A DNA stretch of 64,000 nucleotides from Podocnemis expansa (lineage: Eukaryota; Chordata; Testudines; Podocnemididae), in contig ML682007.1 in NCBI GenBank assembly GCA_007922195.1, positions 20,264,998 to 20,328,997 of the forward strand, written 5' to 3'. The first letter of the stretch is position 1; each line of letters begins with the position of its first letter. The notes below the pieces were generated by a model. The model was not told where the DNA came from and searched no databases. It worked only from the letters and a program-made list of their open reading frames with translations. Below are positions 59,011-64,000 of this stretch, one piece after another. The translations under genes and the position numbers were made by a program.

Positions 59011-59477
59011 AATATTTTATATGCAATTGTGATACTATTACACTTCTCTAAGTATTCTAAAGAAAAATGTGAATAAAGACAATGTTATTTCAGAGGCTGA
59101 TTTCTCTTCTGTGGCATTATACTGTGTCACAATGATATGTGATCTCATTAAAATATGTATGATAGATAACATGGTATATAACTCAACATGCTGATTTACA
59201 GAGACAGCCTGTCCAGGACAGACTGGCTGGTTGGCTGCCTGGCTGGCTGACAGAGATGATGACAAATGGGAACAGAAATTGTGATTCAAAACAGTTGTTA
59301 TTTCTTCCGTCTGCCATCTGTTAGCCTATGTGTCACCTCCAAAGGACACTTAGACCCCTCTGTCCTAGACAGCTATAATTATGAAATCTGGCATCTTGTC
59401 ACCAGACCAGCCAGACGGGCTGGATGCTATAAGGTGCTAACTTGGGTGATGTGACGTTAAGTGACCTTAGCCCAGAA
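59011..59477. other. Non-coding stretch
   Basis: It holds a short 'ctggctggttggctgcctgg' run and a 62-codon frame (59266-59454) without features. Confidence 0.35.
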
Positions 59478-60720
59478 GAACAAAGGACTTCTATGCACTT
59501 TTAAAGACTAACTAATTTATTTATCACATGATCTTTTGTGGGCCCGATCCCACTTCGTCAGATGCATGAAATGGAAAATATAGCATGCTAGTTATAAATA
59601 TAAAGATACAAAGAAGGGTGGATCATAGAAACTGGAAGGGACCATGAGACAACATTGAGACCAGTCCCCTTCACTCATGGCAGGACAAAGTACCCTCTTA
59701 AACCATCCCTGACAGGTGCTTGTCTAACCTGCTCTTGAAAACTTTACAATGATGGAGATTCCACAACTTGCCTAGGCTATTTACTCCAGTGGCTAACCAC
59801 CGTGACAGTCAGGATTTTTTTCCTAATGTCCAACCTAAACCTTCCTTGCTGTAATTTAAGCCCATTGCTTCTTGTCTTTTCATCGGCAGTTAAGGAGAAC
59901 AATTTTTTTCCCTCTTCCGCGTGACAATCTCTAAGGTATTGAAAACTGTTATCATGTCCCCTCTCAAGTCTACTCTTTTCCAGACTGAACAAATCCAGCT
60001 CTTTTGATCTTCCCTCATAAGTTAAGTGTTCCAGACCCCTAATCATTCATGTTGCTCTTCTCTGGACTTTCTCCAATTTGTCCACATCTTTCTTGAAATG
60101 AGGTGCCCGGAACTGGACACAGTACTCCAGTTGAGGCCTAATCAGGGCTGAGTAAATTGGAAAAATTACTTTTTGTGTCCTGTTAATACATCCCAGAATT
60201 TTGTTTGCTTTTTTTTTGCAACAGTGTTATACTTTTGACTCATATTTAGGTTGTGGTCCATTATGACACCCAGATCCCTTTCTGCATTACTCCTTCCTAT
60301 GCAGTCATTGCCCATTTTGTCATAAGGTTAATTCAAACAGATCTAGAAGGTTAGACTGCTAGCCTGGCTCTTTAAAGTAAATAAGCTGTTAGGATTCAAA
60401 TTGTGGAATAGGGAGGAGGAGCTGAAAGCAAGAGCTGAGTAGGGTGATAAGAGCAATCATCTTCTGTAATGACTTAACCATTCAAGATCTGTATTGAAAC
60501 CTAGTGTGAAAGTATCTGGTTTGCATATGAATTCCAATTCCACAGTTTCACGTTCCAATCTGTTTTTAAAGACCCACCCTCCCAAGAACATGTTTTTTAC
60601 AGCACACCCAGGGAGACTGAAATGTTCCCCTACTGGTTTTGGATGTTCGATTTGTACCTGTTCTTTCTTTTGAAGAGACAGTCCCATCTGATCAATGAAT
60701 ACACTTTTTCTTAAACTGGG
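59478..60720 (-). mobile_element. Penelope-like element of a second subfamily, split by CR1
   Basis: The tail lies left of the CR1 ('gactaactaatttatttatc', 'gcccgatcccacttcgtcag'). The rest, right of it (60321-60720), includes a frame at 60457-60687 with KPVGEHFSLPGCAVKNMFLG and LEFICKPDTFTLGFNTDLEW, then LSHY. These are the 'PVgeHF.lPGHs..dm' and 'KFDTl..GLN.D..FlSHY' parts that close GIY-YIG nucleases of Penelope-like elements. The first catalytic strand is degraded. Confidence 0.72.
59622..60320 (-). mobile_element. CR1 LINE, 3' 700 bp
   Basis: It has 'gatcatagaaactggaaggg' at the 3' end. The minus-strand frame at 59777-60046 reads MIRGLEHLTYEGRSKELDLF, SLEKSRLERGHDNSFQYLRD and FRLDIRKKILTVTVVSHWSK, the canonical C-terminus of CR1 ORF2. 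Upstream (60050-60320) are 'ctccagttgaggcctaatca' and 'cccagatccctttctgcatt'. It lies inside the Penelope-like copy and is therefore the younger insertion. Confidence 0.92.
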
Positions 60721-60931
60721 TAGCCACTGTCACTTTAGATAATGAAACAGAGCCTGATATTTTCAATTGAATAGTCAGAAGTAATTTGTCCAGAAATTAT
60801 GTCTTTGCATCACTGGTGTCTGATTTAGGCTTTCAGTTTTGGAAGAGCAGAACCCAGTTCTAACTTTTTCCTCAAAATTAGTGACAAAGAAATTTTTGAA
60901 AAATATGATACATAGAAGGTTCATGAGTACA
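60721..60931. other. Short non-coding interval
   Basis: No recognisable feature. Ends at a hAT target site. Confidence 0.4.
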
Positions 60932-60939
60932 CTCTAAAG

Positions 60940-61124
60940 CAGTGGTTTTTAAACTTTTTTTCTCAGGACTCAGTCGAAAAAATATCTTTTATGCCTATGA
61001 CCCAACAATTACATCACTGAGCAATGAATTCCAGTCTTTTGGCCACAGCAGTAGGTGACGCAACCCAGTACCTGAGGGTCTGCGACCCAGTACTGGGTCC
61101 CGACCCTAAATTTGAAAACCATTG
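60940..61124. mobile_element. Small hAT element
   Basis: It starts CAGTGGTTTTTAAACTTTTT and ends AAATTTGAAAACCATTG. The flanks are CTCTAAAG (60932-60939) and CTATGAAG (61125-61132), matching at 6 of 8. The interior has 'gcgacccagtactgggtccc', an inverted word. It is 185 bp and non-coding. Confidence 0.82.
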
Positions 61125-61132
61125 CTATGAAG

Positions 61133-62280
61133 TCCCCAACATAAGATGCAGAAGAAACTGCAAAGGGAAACAGAAGCAAACAGTCCACTTGGGCACATCA
61201 GATGATCTCTTAGATCTTGTACCCTGCTCTATTTCCATTTATATTTTCTTGACCATCTTCCAGCCTTTGTTAGCAGTCACTGGATGACCTTCAAAAGTCA
61301 GACATTGCAGAAACACCTGAGTTAGGGTGCTACTCTAAGGTTTGATGGTTGATATGTAAAATTGAGAAGGAAATCTCATAGGTTCTCTTTGAGTGAGTTT
61401 TGGCATTTTCTACTTGCTAGTGAGTCATAACCATTTCCAGAACAAGTTGTCTTCTGGCATTTTGACACTTCTGTGTCTTGTATCAGCTGAAATGTAAAAG
61501 ATCAAAACTTCTTTCTAAATGGTGAATAAACAAAACCAAAAGGATTCCTGAATATGTTAAGACACTGAGAAACAATTATATTGAGCTGACTTATATGTGA
61601 ATTTCTGCTATATTATTTGCTTCATTCCCATTTCTGGTGATGATTTGACTTCAGTGGGGTGTGAACCCAATGACTTATTGCATAGCTTATTTGGTTTTGG
61701 CCACCATTCCCTGTTTTTATTATTTCTGCTATTTCCATCAGCCCACATTGCTTAATTTTTAGATGACCACTTGATTTTATGTTCATTTCTGCTGCCAAAT
61801 AATGAGAAGAAATAAGAAATCACTTATTTGCATCAAGTAAAATAAAAGCAGAGAAAATTCAGGAATGAGCAGAGATTTAATCATAGATATTGGGGCTGGA
61901 AACATTGTGTCTATACTCTAATTGCAAAAATGTTTCCCTTCACAATTTTTGCTTTCACTTGTAAATTACATGGATTTCTTCTTCTGATGAGAAATAAAGA
62001 GAAGAAATAGAGCTCATAAAGACCTGGTTCTATCTCACTTAATCTCTTGCAAATTATTTATATTGGACATACAAAAACAGAAGTTACAGAAATCATATTT
62101 GTGGTAAAGAAACTAATCTCATTTAATTTGAAGTATCTGCGGTGATTATTTTGTGCATTTTTCCTTCATCTGACACTTGGCAGATAGGGCTGTTAACTTT
62201 CAAATGAGAACAAGGCTGAGTGCCGGACTGGAGCCAGGAACCCAGTTCCCTCAGCAAATGCAACAGGAGCAAACAAAGCT
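61133..62280. other. Non-coding AT-rich stretch
   Basis: No gene or element recognised. Confidence 0.4.
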
Positions 62281-62400
62281 TTGCATAAGTCAGTTAAGCT
62301 CTATACCTTCATTTCTCAATTTGTAAAATAAGGATAATATTTAATTAGCTCACACAAGTGTTGTGAGGATTGATTAATGTTGGTAAAGTGTTTCAAGAAT
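62280..62400 (+). mobile_element. MIR-type SINE, 3' half
   Basis: 'cataagtcagttaagctcta', 'taccttcatttctcaatttg', 'taaaataaggataatattta', 'agtgttgtgaggattgatta', 'gtaaagtgtttcaagaataa' follow the 3' half of MIR block by block. Confidence 0.78.
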
Positions 62401-62584
62401 AAGCACAAAGACTGTTGACATTGCTACATGCAGGCCATGCCTCAAATGACTAGTTTATTCTTCTATATTAACTGATAACCATAGAATTTAAATGACTTTT
62501 GGAGAATACAAGAAGAAAAAATGGAATGAAAGAGAAGAAAAGGAAAAATGAGAGATGGGTAAGAATAGAATTAGATGAGCTTAC

Positions 62585-62862
62585 CTAATCAAATAGTATA
62601 AAAAGGAGAAAGTTGAAACCACCCCTTGATCTCCCATGAATAAGTCCCCATACTTCATGAGGAGCCACTTTCTGGGCCTTGCTTGCTCTTTGAAAAATAA
62701 TGCCCCTTTATTTTCTTTTCCCCAACAGTTCTGTAAAATACTTTTCAAAGGGTCCAGCAGTGACTGTCCAGGTACCTGGTTAACTGTGCTACCATGTTCA
62801 AACTTCAGTTTCAGCTTTTGCTTTCTGGCACTTACACCATAAATTGTTCTTTCACTACTCAT
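62585..62862 (-). CDS. Possible coding exon, unknown product (weak)
   Basis: The minus-strand frame starts MSSERTIYGVSARKQKLKLK and includes SLLDPLKSILQNCWGKENKG and FFKEQARPRKWLLMKYGDLF. It stays open to a strong splice donor (ATTAG|GTAAGC) at 62584. 'aggcttctag' just before the ATG could be an acceptor. Lysine-rich, no known motif. An opposing plus frame (62636-62842) overlaps. I do not recognise a family, and it could be chance. Confidence 0.22.
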
Positions 62863-62869
62863 CTAGAAG

Positions 62870-64000
62870 CCTTTCCTCGATGTGCTCATCTTTGTATCCA
62901 GCATGACTGCTACAGTCTAAATCTATCTCCATATGGTAAAGCTGTCTACAAAATGTAGAAGAGAAACTCTGCCAATCAGATGCTCCATCCAAGTTTCCTC
63001 CATGTCTTAGCTGTTTCTTCATCTCCATTTATTACTACTTTTTATGTCTGGAAAATTATTACATTCTCTTCCTTGTTTGTTCCTGTTCCTTTCCTGAATT
63101 TAGGACTAATTAAGCAACCAATATGGTCATCAGTCAGGCAAACAAGTGAAGTAAATGGATCAGCTAACACTTACAGCTGCTGCTCTCAGTGCATTACAAG
63201 GGATCACTAGGAAAGCAATCTCAGTGAATGTTAATAGCTTAGTCAATATCCAAAGCAAAACTTTTTCCTGCAGACTGTTTAGATGCTGTAGGGGGCAGGT
63301 GAGTGAGCAGATTGGCTGGTGTTGCAGCTGTGAGTAAACTACCCTTCCAATATCCTTCACCAGAAAACTTGGATTTGCTACAGCATGAAAGTTAACTGAG
63401 TCCTAATTTGTTCAAGATTGAAAAGCCAGTCTCTTGGAAGTAAATTGGGCCAGCATTCAAACAGCATGTACTCAGATTTAGTTGCACATACCAATCAATC
63501 TGTGTCTGAAAAGACAGCAGCATGCCTTGAAACCAGTGAATATGAGAAATTTTACAACTCTGCTCCAAAACAGGACAAGAAGAGATACCTAGCAGTTGAT
63601 GTTTCACACAACTGAAACACTTCCACTTGATTTTTCATTTTCAAGGCTACAAAGTGTGTGTCAGACCAACTCTTTTCCATTTTTCATCAAACCCTCACAC
63701 ATATCTTTTTGGTTGGTTGGTTTTGGGTGGTGTTTATTTTCTTTTTTACACAGAGAACTGCCAAAAAAAACTAGTTCCCACCCAGAGTTTGCTAGTTGTC
63801 ATAATTAATAATGGTGCTGTTTTATGAAAAACAATGTGTTCATGTTTTCGCACGTTTTGCAGTGTCTTTCCATTGCTCAGATAGTCTCTACAGTCAGAGC
63901 AAGGCCTGTGCGTTTTTTTATGTCTCACATTGGCCATATAAAAGCAATGATGACTTCCAAAAAAGAGTTCAGGCATGTTGAGTTAGCACGTACAGCTTGA
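62870..64000. other. Non-coding end of the window
   Basis: The 65-codon plus frame at 63418-63615 (VAHTNQSVSEKTAACLETSE) and several others are short and unsupported by splice signals. No repeat was recognised. Confidence 0.35.

Noticed and set aside
63746..63976. A zinc-finger-like minus frame (CxxC followed by H and H)
   Set aside because: The spacing between the cysteine and histidine pairs does not fit C2H2 fingers, and it is a single instance in a short frame.

Overview
This window looks like non-coding vertebrate nuclear DNA. It is AT-rich, with no operon structure and no long open frame that reads like a conserved protein. The repeats resemble those of non-avian sauropsids, most likely a turtle (possibly a softshell, low confidence): CR1 LINEs on the minus strand with a tail reading back as atcatagaaactggaaggg, MIR/CORE-type SINEs, many hAT-type DNA transposons, palindromic MITEs built on gttagttcgaactaa or atttcgaaataa, and many copies of a Penelope-like (PLE) 3' region. 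Species, assembly and expression cannot be established from the sequence alone. The window is either intergenic or a very large intron.

Layout: 0-6.5 kb holds a hAT-type right end, a 405-bp MITE (2273-2677) and a PLE tail. 6.5-13.5 kb has three hAT-type elements and a PLE fragment in otherwise plain DNA. 13.5-14.3 kb has a GC-rich repeat and a 43-bp tandem repeat. 15.8-16.0 kb has a SINE. 17.5-19.4 kb is a dense nest: a hAT, a PLE interrupted by a GC-rich element with a 10-bp target duplication, a MITE, and another hAT. 21-27 kb has two MITEs, two PLE copies with GIY-YIG-type remnants, and a minisatellite. 29.5-32.9 kb has a tiny hAT, an inverted-repeat element and SINE fragments. 34.5-40.1 kb is the second dense nest: a hAT, a PLE split by a MITE, a DNA element split by a 1.5-kb G-rich hAT, a CR1 split by a MITE, and a remnant of a second LINE reverse transcriptase. 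41-54 kb has microsatellites, the longest uninterrupted PLE copy, a hAT with CR1 inside it, a near-perfect 169-bp palindrome made of two PLE tails, and more CR1. 54-59 kb is mostly unique AT-rich DNA with a (CA)n tract. 59.5-61.2 kb is a PLE split by CR1, then a hAT.

Four short stretches (44681-44905, 43831-44018, 48490-48648 and 62585-62862) have uninterrupted frames next to plausible splice sites. They are listed as weak exon candidates with no assigned function.

I did not find an obvious undescribed system. The most informative signals are the nested insertions whose target duplications and original host sequence can still be read, the head-to-head PLE palindrome, and a recurring central TA in the hAT target sites.
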